Source: Zasmidium citrigriseum (lineage: Eukaryota > Ascomycota > Dothideomycetes > Mycosphaerellales > Mycosphaerellaceae). From it: 64,000 nucleotides of DNA. A model generated the notes under the pieces. That model did no database searches. It saw nothing but the letters and a program-made list of their open reading frames with translations, and had not been told where the DNA came from. A program made the position numbers and the translations under genes. The stretch lies in contig NHNW01000027.1 of assembly GCA_002786025.1 (NCBI GenBank), positions 186,001 to 250,000 on the forward strand, given 5' to 3'. Each line of letters begins with the position of its first letter. Position 1 is the stretch's first letter. This document shows, piece after piece, positions 20,533 through 30,604 of the stretch.

Positions 20533-21882
20533 TCATATCAACACAATCTCATAACCGTCTTTGGGTATCCTGACAGCATCGTCGTCGTTACCGTACAAGC
20601 GTCGGATGACCTCGAAGGCGATTAGACCCGCAGCTGTGCTCGGTGTTTGTTTGGCGGTCGTCCAGAAGAAGTCTTTGAAGAGCCATCGTCGCAGCCCGCC
20701 TTCACGGCGAGCTATGGCCAGGCACTGTTTCCAGGATTTGCGGTAGGCTGCTCCATATAGTTTTAAGGCCTTCGTCTTCAGCTCGCCTGGCTTGTGGTGG
20801 TCATGCGAGTCAATCCATTCCAGACGCCCGTAATGTATCTCCTGCATCCTTCCTATTGGATGTTGGATGAGTGCCTGGGAGATCGACGCTGCAATTCCGG
20901 CTATGCCGATGAAGGCTGGTTCGAGCAGGTAGTGTGGTCGAATCTCTGGAGGGCCGGTAACGTAATTCCTCTGAGCAGATATCTTTTCGCGCTGCGATGT
21001 CGACAAATTGGCCCAATCACCGTACCACGTAGACACGAAGCTGTAGAAGCACTGAGATTTCACAGTCTCAAAGGTAGCGAAGAACAATCCGGCACCGATC
21101 GAATCTTTGACCAGGGATAGTGACCATCCAGCAAAGATGCCACGCGTCCCAATCTCTTGAGTTTTGCGCCAAGCATATTGCCACATGTTCTTGTACTTCC
21201 CCTCCATCATCTCTGTGGCTTGAAAACGGATCTGAATGGCATCCAAGGGGGCAGCGAGAACGCTTTGGATAGATCCAGCCACGAATCCAGCTGCGAATGC
21301 CGTGCTCGTTGGTGGCGGAGGAAAGACTCGCTTGGTCGAATACGAGGATGGCTCATGCATCAGACCCAGTGTCTGTAGATAGGCCGTATATAATACAGCC
21401 CCGACTGCGGTGTTGGCTAGCAAGGGGGGAAGGACCTGGTTTGGGAGGAAGCCCCACCCATATTGCTTGATGGCGTGTCCAAGTAACGCCGGCGAAGTCA
21501 TTCTCCATGACCAAGACTCTCCTGCTCGAACACTGGGATTGATTGCTCGCGCATATCCCTGACCAAAAGTCAGACCCAGCCGATAGAAGGTACAGCGCGT
21601 GGTCTATCTTACCATATAGCTACGGAGAAGAGTCAGACAAGACGGAAGGAAGGTGGCTGATGGCTGGACTTACTCGATTCTGGTCCTGAAAAAGGCCTTG
21701 ACGGGAGCTCGAAAGTAAAAGGTCAAGAAGCGAGCGCTCAAGGCCCGCATAGTGGCAGCGTAAAATCCAGTCGAGGCATGCTCCTTTCGCTTTCGCCGCT
21801 GTGTCTCGACCATCCCCGAGCCCTCGCGGTACGCTGCATCCGTGCGCCCGCCATCGCCCGCGACGCCATTCATTGCCCACAC
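20533..21882 (-). CDS. Mitochondrial carrier-family-like membrane protein
   Basis: Three exons on the minus strand: 21674-21882, a 7-nt exon 21613-21619, and 20533-21558, giving 1242 nt or 413 residues. The exon joins read RTRI-DYM-GYARAINPSV, in frame. The protein has a Pro-Leu-Asp carrier signature (APLDAIQIRFQ) after a hydrophobic, Gly-rich helix (AAGFVAGSIQSVL), a second helix pair (IFAGWSLSLVKDSIGAGLFF) and a third region (IAGIAASISQALIQHPIG). This is the three-repeat layout of inner-membrane solute carriers, but with degenerate second and third signatures. The transported substrate is unknown. The N-terminal 60 residues are basic. It diverges from SPT16 with about 310 bp between the starts. 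Confidence 0.75.
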
Positions 21883-22191
21883 AGCACCTTCAAGACGGCG
21901 CTATCATCGTGCGATTCGTCTTGCTCGCCCGCGCACGTGATGGTCGGCGAGTGAGTGAATGTTCGTGGAAGGTTCACGTTCGCGCGAGGTGAAGCCTGAA
22001 GCTCTGCAGAAGGATCGACCAATCGGCAACTCCCGCTGCCCGCGTCGCCGCCTTCTCGCGTCGCGTTCGTCTTGAACTCGAGCTCTTCTCTTCCATCGCC
22101 GCCTCACCACCTCCATCTTCCGTACACCAACCTCTGCCGCCTGGCCCGCCGACTCACTCTTCCAGCGCCATCACACCATCCAGCGGCGACA

Positions 22192-25100
22192 ATGGCGGAA
22201 GAGGTCAGCATCGACAAGGCTGTCTTCCACACCCGCCTTTCCTCCCTCATCTCGCAGTGGAAGGCCGACAAGCGCAGCGGCAATGATGTCTTCGGCGACG
22301 TCGGCAGCATCGTCGTCGTCATGGGCAAGAGCGACGAGACTCAGGGCTTTCATAAGGCGAACGGCCTGCAGTTTTGGCTGCTCGGCTACGAGTTTCCGGC
22401 GACACTTTTCCTGATTACCATGGACGGCATGACGATAGTCACGACAAAGAAGAAGGCGCAGTATCTCGAGGTCCTCAAAGATGGCAAGACTCCAGTGGAT
22501 ATCGTGGTTCGAGGCAAGGATACAGAAGAGAATGCGAAGCAGTTCGAGAAGATCAACGAAACCATCAAAAACGCGGGCAAGAAAGTTGGCACGATCGCCA
22601 AGGATACCTCGACCGGCCCCTTTGTCACCGAGTGGAAGAGTTCGTTCAGTGAGATCAGCAAAGATGTGGAGGAGTTCGACATTAGCACTGCCCTCTCCAC
22701 CGTTATGGCCGTCAAGGACGAGAACGAGCTCAAGGCGATTCGAAACGCGAGTACCGCGTCTGCCTACGTCATGCGCGATTACTTCGTCGAGACCATGTCG
22801 GACATTCTGGACAAGGAGAAGAAGATCACGCACAAGGCGTTTTCCGATAAGGTGGCCAACAAGCTCGAGGATGACAAGTTCTTCCGGGGCATCAAGGGCG
22901 TTGGCAAGTTCGACTCGCTGCAGCTGGACTGGAGTGTACCGCCGGTTGTGCAGAGTGGCGGCAACTTCGACCTGAAGCTTACTGCGGAGCCTGACGACAA
23001 GAACCTGCACCAGCCAGGTGTTATCATTTCCGCGCTTGGGCTGCGATATCAGACATACGCTTCGCTCATCGCGCGAACATACCTTGTGGAGCCCAACAAG
23101 GCACAGGAGAACATGTACAAGCTGCTTCTCAATGTGCACGATACAGTCATAAAGGAGCTACGGGAAGGCGTAACTGCCAAGGATGTCTACAACAAGGCAG
23201 TCGCTGTGGTCAAGGCGAAGAAGCCAGAGTTGGTGGACAACTTTGTCAAGTCGGTTGGCGCAGGCATCGGCATCGAAGCTAAGGACCCGACCCTGAGCTT
23301 GAACGCCAAGAACACCCGTCAGCTGAAAGACGGAATGACCTTTACCATCACGACCGGCTTTTCAAATCTCGAGAATCCGAGCGCGAAAGACAAGAAGCGC
23401 GACGGTACCTACGCTCTCTTGCTCAGCGACACAGTACGTGTCAGCTCAGGCGATGCATTTGTCTTCACCAAGGAAGCTCCACGCGACATGGAGAGTGCAT
23501 CGTTCTTCTTTAACGACGAAGAAGAGGAAGAGAAGAAGCCTAAAGCAAAGAAGGACAACCGTGTGGGTGCCATAGCAACCTCCAACATCACCAAGACCCG
23601 GACCCGAGGACAGGGTGTAATGACCCAGAACGAGGAGAGGGATGCCGCACGACGCGAGCATCAGAAGGAACTGCACGACAAGAAGCAGAACGATGGTCTC
23701 GAGAAATACACCGAGGGCCACGGCAATCTCAACGGCACCGAAGAGAAGAAGTTCAAGCGCTTCGAGTCATACAAGCGAGACAACGTCCTGCCGCCTAAAG
23801 TCAAGGATCTGATGATTGTGGTGGACCAAAAGGCACAGTCGATTATTTTGCCCATCATGGGCCGACCAGTACCCTTCCACATCCACACAATCAAGAACGC
23901 GACAACGAGCACCGAAGGCGGCTTCTGCTACCTCCGCATCAACTTCCTCTCTCCAGGCCAAGGAGTGGGTAGGAAGGATGATCAGCCATTCGAAGATCCT
24001 TCGGCACAATTCATTCGTTCGCTCACCTTCCGTAGTCAGTCAGAGGAGCGCATGAATGACATCCAGGGCCACATCACCGACATGAAGAAGGAGGCTGTCC
24101 GCCGAGAGCAGCAGAAGAAGGACATGGAAGATGTCGTCGAGCAAGACAAGCTTGTGGAGATCCGCAATCGCCGACCGCACCGACTGGACAATATCTTCAT
24201 GCGACCAGCAATGGAGAGCAAGCGTATCGGGGGCTCTGTCGAGATCCACCAGAACGGTCTGCGATACAACCACCTGGGCAACCAGAAGATTGACGTGCTC
24301 TTCAGCAACGTTAAGCACCTGTTCTTCCAGCCCTGTGTTGGTGAGCTGATTGTCATCATCCATCTTCACCTTCACAACCCTATCATCATTGGAAAGAAGA
24401 AAACCAAGGATGTGCAATTCTACCGCGAGGCGACCGAGATGCAGTTCGACGAAACTGGCAACCGCAAGCGAAAGCACCGATATGGAGATGAAGAAGAGTT
24501 CGAGGCTGAGCAGGAGGAGAAGCGACGGCGAGCTGCACTCGACAAGGAGTTCAAGGCTTTTGCCGAGCGCATTGCTGATGCCGGCAAGACCGAGGGCATC
24601 TCCGTTGACATGCCCTTCCGTGACCTTGGCTTCAATGGTGTCCCCAGCCGAAGCTCCGTCGTCATCCAGCCGACCACCGACTGCTTAGTCCAGCTCACTG
24701 AGCCGCCATTCATGGTCGTCACCCTCAACGACATTGAAGTCGTTCATCTCGAGCGTGTGCAATTCGGCCTGAAGCAATTCGACATGGTGATTGTGTTCAA
24801 GGACTTCACTCGACCTCCTGCTCACATCAACACGATTCCGGTTGAAGCGCTCGATGGCGTTCGTGACTGGCTCGACTCGGTTGACATTCCATTCAGTGAA
24901 GGACCGCTCAACCTGAACTGGGCTACGATCATGAAGACCGTCATCCAGGATCCCCACGAGTTCTTCAAGACGGGCGGTTGGTCTTTCCTCTCGACCGAGT
25001 CAGATGACGAGGATGAGGAAGAAGACGAAGAGGAGTCTGCTTTCGAAGTCTCGGATGAGGATCTCGCCTCAGATGAGAGCAGCGAAGACGAGTCCGAGTT

Positions 25101-25260
25101 TGACGATGATGCATCCGCTGAGGCAAGCGACGAAGACGTCAGCGAAGAAGACGAGGGCGAGGACTGGGACGAGCTTGAGAAGAAAGCCAAGAAGAAGGAC
25201 CGCGAGGGCGGCCTGGACGACGATGACAACAAGAAGTCCAAGTCCAAGAAGAAGCGGTAA
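22192..25260 (+). CDS. SPT16: FACT complex subunit SPT16
   Basis: Single-exon protein of 1022 residues; the start at MAEEVSIDKAVFHTRLSSL is the family start, and the frame extends upstream without a conserved sequence. Residues 1-450 form the catalytically inactive aminopeptidase-like domain. It is followed by the highly conserved FACT-Spt16 middle part (KDLMIVVDQKAQSIILPIMG, FFQPCVGELIVIIHLHL), the Rtt106-like PH domain (VHLERVQFGLKQFDMVIVF) and an acidic C-terminal tail from about residue 935. With Pob3, SPT16 disassembles and reassembles H2A-H2B dimers ahead of polymerases in the nucleus. Length matches yeast and Neurospora SPT16. Confidence 0.97.
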   Translation: MAEEVSIDKAVFHTRLSSLISQWKADKRSGNDVFGDVGSIVVVMGKSDETQGFHKANGLQFWLLGYEFPATLFLITMDGMTIVTTKKKAQYLEVLKDGKTPVDIVVRGKDTEENAKQFEKINETIKNAGKKVGTIAKDTSTGPFVTEWKSSFSEISKDVEEFDISTALSTVMAVKDENELKAIRNASTASAYVMRDYFVETMSDILDKEKKITHKAFSDKVANKLEDDKFFRGIKGVGKFDSLQLDWSVPPVVQSGGNFDLKLTAEPDDKNLHQPGVIISALGLRYQTYASLIARTYLVEPNKAQENMYKLLLNVHDTVIKELREGVTAKDVYNKAVAVVKAKKPELVDNFVKSVGAGIGIEAKDPTLSLNAKNTRQLKDGMTFTITTGFSNLENPSAKDKKRDGTYALLLSDTVRVSSGDAFVFTKEAPRDMESASFFFNDEEEEEKKPKAKKDNRVGAIATSNITKTRTRGQGVMTQNEERDAARREHQKELHDKKQNDGLEKYTEGHGNLNGTEEKKFKRFESYKRDNVLPPKVKDLMIVVDQKAQSIILPIMGRPVPFHIHTIKNATTSTEGGFCYLRINFLSPGQGVGRKDDQPFEDPSAQFIRSLTFRSQSEERMNDIQGHITDMKKEAVRREQQKKDMEDVVEQDKLVEIRNRRPHRLDNIFMRPAMESKRIGGSVEIHQNGLRYNHLGNQKIDVLFSNVKHLFFQPCVGELIVIIHLHLHNPIIIGKKKTKDVQFYREATEMQFDETGNRKRKHRYGDEEEFEAEQEEKRRRAALDKEFKAFAERIADAGKTEGISVDMPFRDLGFNGVPSRSSVVIQPTTDCLVQLTEPPFMVVTLNDIEVVHLERVQFGLKQFDMVIVFKDFTRPPAHINTIPVEALDGVRDWLDSVDIPFSEGPLNLNWATIMKTVIQDPHEFFKTGGWSFLSTESDDEDEEEDEEESAFEVSDEDLASDESSEDESEFDDDASAEASDEDVSEEDEGEDWDELEKKAKKKDREGGLDDDDNKKSKSKKKR

Positions 25261-25544
25261 ACGAGAATATACCTTTTGACAGTGTTATTTTGGATTTGCT
25301 TGGAAGTTCCAGCGGGCGTTCGGGATTTGCTTCTTTCTGTGTCTGCTTTGATGCACTGACAAAAGCGGAGACACATTCGGCGAGAGGAGAGCTGTTGTAA
25401 GATGAAGGCGATCAGTTAGCTTCCTCAACAGAAACGACTTTCATGATTCCTCATCCCTCTCCTTCATTTCCACGCTTTAATGCAAGTACAAGATCTAATA
25501 TCTAGCCAGTCAAGTCACAACCTTGCCATCCTTCGCCACAATCA

Positions 25545-26148
25545 TCATAACGCCGCCTTCCGCGGCGCAATATACAACGCGTCCCCCTCCGCATACACCT
25601 TTCCCTCCCCATCCTCCAACACACCCCTCAAAAACACTTTCCTCCCCTCAACTTTCGTCGCCCACGCCCTGGCCATGACCACACACGGCGTGTTCACCGG
25701 CGCCCGATACTGCACGTTTAGATACGCTGTCGCTGGCGGTGGCGTCGTCCCGCCGAATTCGCGGTTTGCGGCGCTGCCGGTTACGTGGTCGAGCAAGAGG
25801 GAATTGAAACCTCCGTGGGCGCGGCCGGCGGCGCCGTCGATGCCTGGGCCGAGGGATGCGATGTCTGGGTGGTGTTAGTGGAGTTTGAGGGGAGGGGATG
25901 GGGTGCGTACAGATGTCTTCTGTTTGGGTGGGGTTGGAGGGGTGGGGACGGGTTAGGTAGAGGAGGGACCGAACAGCGTCTGTTGATGGCTGATTTAAGG
26001 TTGCTCCAAAGAGACGATTGTTGTTCTTTGCTGTTAGGTTGGATGCTTCTCCTTGGATTGTTGTTTTGGGGTCTGAGAGGAGGGTTTGGAGCCAGGGGAG
26101 GGCGAAGTCCGGATTGTTTTCAGGAGCGTTGGGGTCTTTGGATGGCAT
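25545..26148 (-). CDS. Thioesterase superfamily (hot-dog fold) protein
   Basis: Two exons on the minus strand: 25911-26148 and 25545-25864, giving 558 nt or 185 residues. The joined segment reads SLGPGIDGAAGRAHGGFNSL and then LLDHVTGSAANREFGG. The block Gly-Arg-Ala-His-Gly-Gly followed by an Asp-containing helix is the catalytic centre of PaaI/4HBT-type acyl-CoA thioesterases. The end (YLNVQYRAPVNTPCVVMARA, VEGRKVFLRGVLEDGEGKVY) gives the remaining strands. It is probably a cytosolic or mitochondrial enzyme hydrolysing an acyl-CoA; the substrate is unknown. The start is the first Met of the frame. Confidence 0.8.
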
Positions 26149-27334
26149 CTTGAGGGTTCAAGCCTTGATTCTAGGTCATGTTACAAGAGACAATATCGAT
26201 TTCCTGTTATTGAGATTCGATAGTTTGACAGGTGAGGTCGATGTCAAACGCGGAATTTGGCCCGAGGTTGTTCTTCGGCGTCTTGTCGCCGAGCATCCTC
26301 TTCTTCCTCCATCTCACTCTTCACGCATCGCAATCATCACCAAAATGGTCTTGGGCGATGCAGATGTATCAGTCTTCATCCAAGTCACCATCTTGCCTGG
26401 CGTTGGGGCTCATTTTTGGCTCTGGCGCTGAAGATGACGATTCTCCGTGGATGTTCCTGGATGCGGATCCGCTTGAGTGAATGAACGCCAACAATGAAGC
26501 ATTCGACACGGTGTCTGCTGCCTATGGACTAGCATGTATGGATGCTCCCACTCACGGCTTTTCCAACGTTGTACGATGATCCAAATCTACTTTACTTTGG
26601 CGTGGAAGACTCATCGCTTCTCGACTGCCACAGTCTGAAGGAGCCTATTTATTATACCCTCGACGAGACTGCTCGTACGTGGCTCACAAAGTTGCTTCTC
26701 TCCGCACGACTCGGCAATAGAGACTCATAGCCTGTTCGAACAAGTATCTGTACATGTGAACCGCACGGCTTTACCGCAAACAGACAGGTCTGCCTCTGCA
26801 TGACCGCACTGCAGTACTCTTCTTGGCTGGCTTGGTTTTCTTGACCTTCGCGGGGAAACTGCAGATTATCTTTGCTGGTATTCGTGCACTTCCACGTGCC
26901 ATACACGAGCTCGTCGCCACCACTTGACTTGGCTGCCCGAACGGCAATCATGCTATAGGTGGGCATACGGACTCCCTCATCCGCCAAGGATACCGCAGCC
27001 CTGGCAAAGGCGTGCGCTGCAGAATTGAGCGGCGACACAGCATGGTAGTTGATCTGGAACACTGTCTCCATCTCGCTTGGCTCTCGATACCCCATACCCA
27101 AGGCTCTTGGGTCTCTCCACCGTCCCACAGGTATGGTCGTGGCAGGTCATGTCTTCACGCCTCAATACGAAAGATAGCGAGCGGTAAAGACGGTAGACGT
27201 CTATGTTTGTGCGACCCGACGGGAATAAGAAAGGCCATGAAAACGTATATGACTGGGATGCATCGCCAGCCATCTGCTGAGCCAGCTTGATCCCAACTCA
27301 GTCGTTTGAAGACGAATATACTCACCTGTTAGCC
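26149..27334. other. Region with one doubtful gene, otherwise intergenic
   Basis: A minus-strand frame covers 26652-27128 and is listed separately. The rest shows no supported gene. The last 60 bases hold the leader of the transporter gene starting at 27335. Confidence 0.4.
26652..27128 (-). CDS. Doubtful hypothetical protein
   Basis: A 158-codon minus-strand frame. The stretch from METVFQINYHAVSPLNSAA to GGDELVYGTWKCTNTSKD, with RAAVSLADEGVRMPTYSMIA between, has a natural-looking composition, and AKSSGGDELVYGTWKC with later Cys residues could be part of a Cys-containing protein. No motif is recognised and no signal peptide is visible. An upstream overlapping frame (26977-27273) could supply a first exon. 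It may be non-coding. Confidence 0.3.
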   Translation of the reverse strand: MGRWRDPRALGMGYREPSEMETVFQINYHAVSPLNSAAHAFARAAVSLADEGVRMPTYSMIAVRAAKSSGGDELVYGTWKCTNTSKDNLQFPREGQENQASQEEYCSAVMQRQTCLFAVKPCGSHVQILVRTGYESLLPSRAERSNFVSHVRAVSSRV

Positions 27335-29019
27335 ATGGCCCTGGATCCTAAGCACGACCAGTCAGATAAACATGCTACCATTAGCGATCATGTCGAGCAA
27401 GCCTCGACAGATTCTGGCACGGGCAACGATGGCATCGTCGAGAAGGGTCCCGTTGAACGACAGCAAGATTGGACTCCAGAAGAAGAGCGAAAGATTGTGT
27501 AAGTATCAACACTACAACATTTGGCTATTTCACTGACGGTCATCTGTAGATGGAAGATCGACTTCCGCGTCTTTCCCATGCTCTGCATCGTCTTCGGTCT
27601 CTCCCTTCTCGACCGCACCAACATCTCCTCCGCCTACATCGCCGGCTTGAGCACCGATCTTGAACTCACAGGCTCTCGCTATAATATCGCCCTCCTAGTG
27701 TTCTTCATTGGCTATGGGCTATTCGAATTGCCGTCAAACTTCGTGATCCGACGTCTTGGGGCTCGCTGGTGGCTGAGCTTCCTGATCGTCTCTTGGGGAT
27801 GTTGTGTCTTGGGTATGGGTTTCATTCATCACTGGACTGTATTGGCTGTGCTTCGTGCACTCCTAGGCATTTTTGAGGTAGGTCGAACGTTCTTTCCCCC
27901 TTAGCAAAAACTAACTTTTCTCCAGGCTGGACTTTTCCCCGGAGCAGTGTACATCATCGGCTCTTGGTATCGGCAGTACGAGACTGGACGACGCATCAGC
28001 GTCTTCTATATGGCATCGTTGATCTCCTCTGGGTTTGGACCAATCTTTGCATACGCATTGTCTCTGATCAGTGTCGGCAACGGAATGTACTCACAAGGCT
28101 GGCGATGGGTGGGTTCAATTTTCATCACACGAGAGAGCCAGCAACTAACGAAATTCAGATATTTATCATCGAAGGGGTTGTTACTGTCGCCGCCGGCCTG
28201 TTATCGCCATTCTTCCTGATCGAATTTCCCGAAAAAGTCAAGTTCCTCGACGCTCGCCAAAAGCACATCGCCTTGGAGCGAGTAGCCATCGAAAAACGAG
28301 AGAAAGACGTCGTCCACCCAAGTCTTAAAGAAACCTTGACCATGCTTTTGGACTGGAAGCTACTGCTCTAGTAAGCCATCCCTCAATCACCCCGTACTCT
28401 ACACCTTCTAACCCTATCCAGCTCGATCAACTACTTCATCTGCGCCTCCTCAGTCTACTCCCTCGCCTTCTTCAAACCCATCATCCTCCGCGAAGGAATG
28501 GGCTTCCCCTACGCCAAAGCCCAACTCCTCTCCTCCCCACCCTACGTCTTCGCCATCATAGCCTCCATCGCCGCGGCCTACGTCTCCGACAAAATCCGCC
28601 TCCGCTGGGTAATCCTCAACTTCCAAGCCCTGGTCGCCATCATCGGCCTCCTGATCATCCTCTACACCAAACCTCCAGGAGTGCGATACTTCGGAATCTT
28701 CCTCGCCACCTACGGTACCCAGGCGAATATCCCTGGCACGCTGACGTATGGGCAGAATCAGGTTGCGAGGCTGGAGAAGAAGGGCGTTGTGGCTGCGGCG
28801 ATGATTTCTGCAGGGGCGGTGGGGGGTGTCTGTGGGAGTACGATTTTCCGGAGTCAGGACGCGCCGTTGTATTTGCCGGGGATGTGGGCTACGATTGCGT
28901 TGCAGATGTTGCATATTGTCATTACTTTTTGTATGTCGATGTATTTTAAGAGGAAGAATAAGAGGGCTGAGCAGGGGGAGGTTTTGGAGGGTGTGCCGGG
29001 TTTTCGGTATGCTCCTTAG
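27335..29019 (+). CDS. MFS transporter, anion:cation symporter (Dal5/allantoate permease-like) family
   Basis: Five exons: 27335-27498, 27550-27877, 27926-28108, 28159-28370 and 28422-29019. The N-terminal 60 residues are polar and cytoplasmic. The first membrane helix region contains SLLDRTNISSAYIAGL, the hallmark of the Dal5/Tna1 group (Leu-Asp-Arg-x-Asn-Ile). It is followed by LFELPSNFVIRRLGARWWLS, ALLGIFEAGLFPGAVYIIGS and WRWIFIIEG. These proton-linked plasma-membrane carriers take up organic anions such as allantoate, nicotinate, pantothenate or biotin precursors. The second half ends with a short cytosolic tail (GFRYAP). All splice junctions restore the expected family sequence. Substrate unknown. 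Confidence 0.9.
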
Positions 29020-29145
29020 AAGCTCTCTCGAGGACTGTGAGGAAGGACGTGGCACTTGTGCTCTGCGCCCCTGATGACGTAAATCGATGAATGGGAGAGA
29101 CTGAGCAATGCTACAGATCTATTATACCAACCAAGAAACAACCCT

Positions 29146-30129
29146 CTACAACTTCAACCTCTTCTCCCTCAAATACTCATAATGCGGCATACTCGCCTCC
29201 GTCGTCTCCCTCAACATCTCCGCAACCTCCTCGCCCCACTCCTCCCTCCACTTCCCCTCCTCAACATCAACATCCACCTCCCTAACAACCTTCCCCTCAA
29301 CAATCCCCTCCGAATTCAGCAGCGTCTGCTGCAACTTCACATACATAGGATGCATGCCCTTCTGCTCCTCCGTCGACGTCTTCTCCCACTTAAACACACA
29401 ACACTCCGGATCCAACCCCATTTTCTCCGCAAGCAGCCTCACGAACGCCGGCGAGGACATATAATCCTCCGCGTCGACCACGATGGGAGTTATACCGCGG
29501 GAGACGTACCAGTCGTAGATCTCGCGCTGCCAGCCTAGATGCCTCGCCATTAGGAAGCCGGGTTTGCTGAGGCTGAGCTCGATGCTGCGCATGCCGCGGT
29601 AGCTGCCTGGGCCGCTGAGGGCTGGGTGCCGGATGTTGAGGAGGACGGTTGTGCCGGGGGCGAGGAGGAGGGGTTCGGGGAAGAGGGTGTAGTTGCGGGC
29701 GTAGTTGGCTGTGGGGGATTCGGCGTTCCATTCTTTGGTTACGTAGGAGAGGCCGCGGCTGGGTTCGAGGGCGAAGTGGGGGTGTTCGTGCATGAAGAGG
29801 GTCTCGTTCTGCGGGTGTGGTTAGGGTTGGAATGATGCCTTGGACCGGATACGAACTGATGCTTTTGCTTCCGCCAGCGCTTTCTCCCACGCGGCGTTGC
29901 TCTCTTCGATTGCTGCAAGGTATGGTTTCCTTTTCTCTTCCGGGATACCGGCTGCAATGGAGTCTTCTTCAAACATCGGTATTTGCGTCGGCCTGGTGGG
30001 AGCGTATGGATGCCACAAATATTTCACGCCAGGTTGCTTGGAAAGCATTCGCTCCAGCAGATGACATGCTGCTCGAGGGTGCGAAAAGAAGATAATCTGG
30101 GAAGGTCGAGATGGAGGTGTTGACGCCAT
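29146..30129 (-). CDS. P-loop sulfotransferase-like protein
   Basis: Two exons on the minus strand: 29857-30129 and 29146-29808, giving 936 nt or 311 residues. The donor (GTTCGT) is weak. The N-terminus PSQIIFFSHPRAACHLLERM resembles the PAPS-binding P-loop of fungal sulfotransferase-like proteins, with HPRAACHLLERML after the first strand. Further on come TTVLLNIRHPAL (second strand, with Arg-His-Pro) and GWQREIYDWYVSRGITPIVV with DAEDYMSSP, which also match this family. Function would be transfer of sulfate to a small acceptor, or a related P-loop role. It converges with the transporter gene and lies 126 bp from its stop. Confidence 0.7.
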
Positions 30130-30604
30130 GGTCGCTGCTACTCTCCGTAGGTGTCATCTAGAAAGTTTGGAGGTTCGTCAATATTTGTATCAATTCGACT
30201 TTTGCTAACACGAAAGACACGTGAGCGATGACTGCCCTTGTATGTGGTCGTCGAGGTCAGCCCGAATTAGGGTTCACAAAATCCTTCTCCAGCCTCCCGC
30301 TTACTCACTGTGCCTCAAGTCAGAGAGGTCATCCTTCAACGGAAGATAAGTGATGAGTACGCTCTCATTCGATTCGCCCATCTTGAGTGGTTCGCTACGT
30401 TGACTGTAGCTGGAGCACGCCGAAACTCTTCCGTAATCGTAGGATTCATCCCTCGTTGTACTGTTTGTGCCGCTCTCACATTCCATCACCAACTCCTGAT
30501 CACCAAACCGAGATAGAATTTTCCAGAGACTCCGCGCTTTTTGGGGCCGGGTATATGTCTGAGACTGTGTGCTAGAACATCGATCATCTGTCGTTCTTCG
30601 TTCG
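30130..30604. other. Intergenic region
   Basis: 475 bp between the start of the sulfotransferase-like gene and the stop of the bZIP gene, both on the minus strand. It should contain the bZIP 3' end and the promoter of the sulfotransferase-like gene. No gene or operator is seen. Confidence 0.45.

Noticed and set aside
22171..23139. 322-codon minus-strand frame over SPT16
   Set aside because: Antisense shadow of the highly conserved SPT16 coding sequence with its biased codon use.
25785..26153. Plus-strand frame opposite the thioesterase
   Set aside because: Gly/Trp-rich antisense shadow; the minus-strand two-exon model explains the region better.
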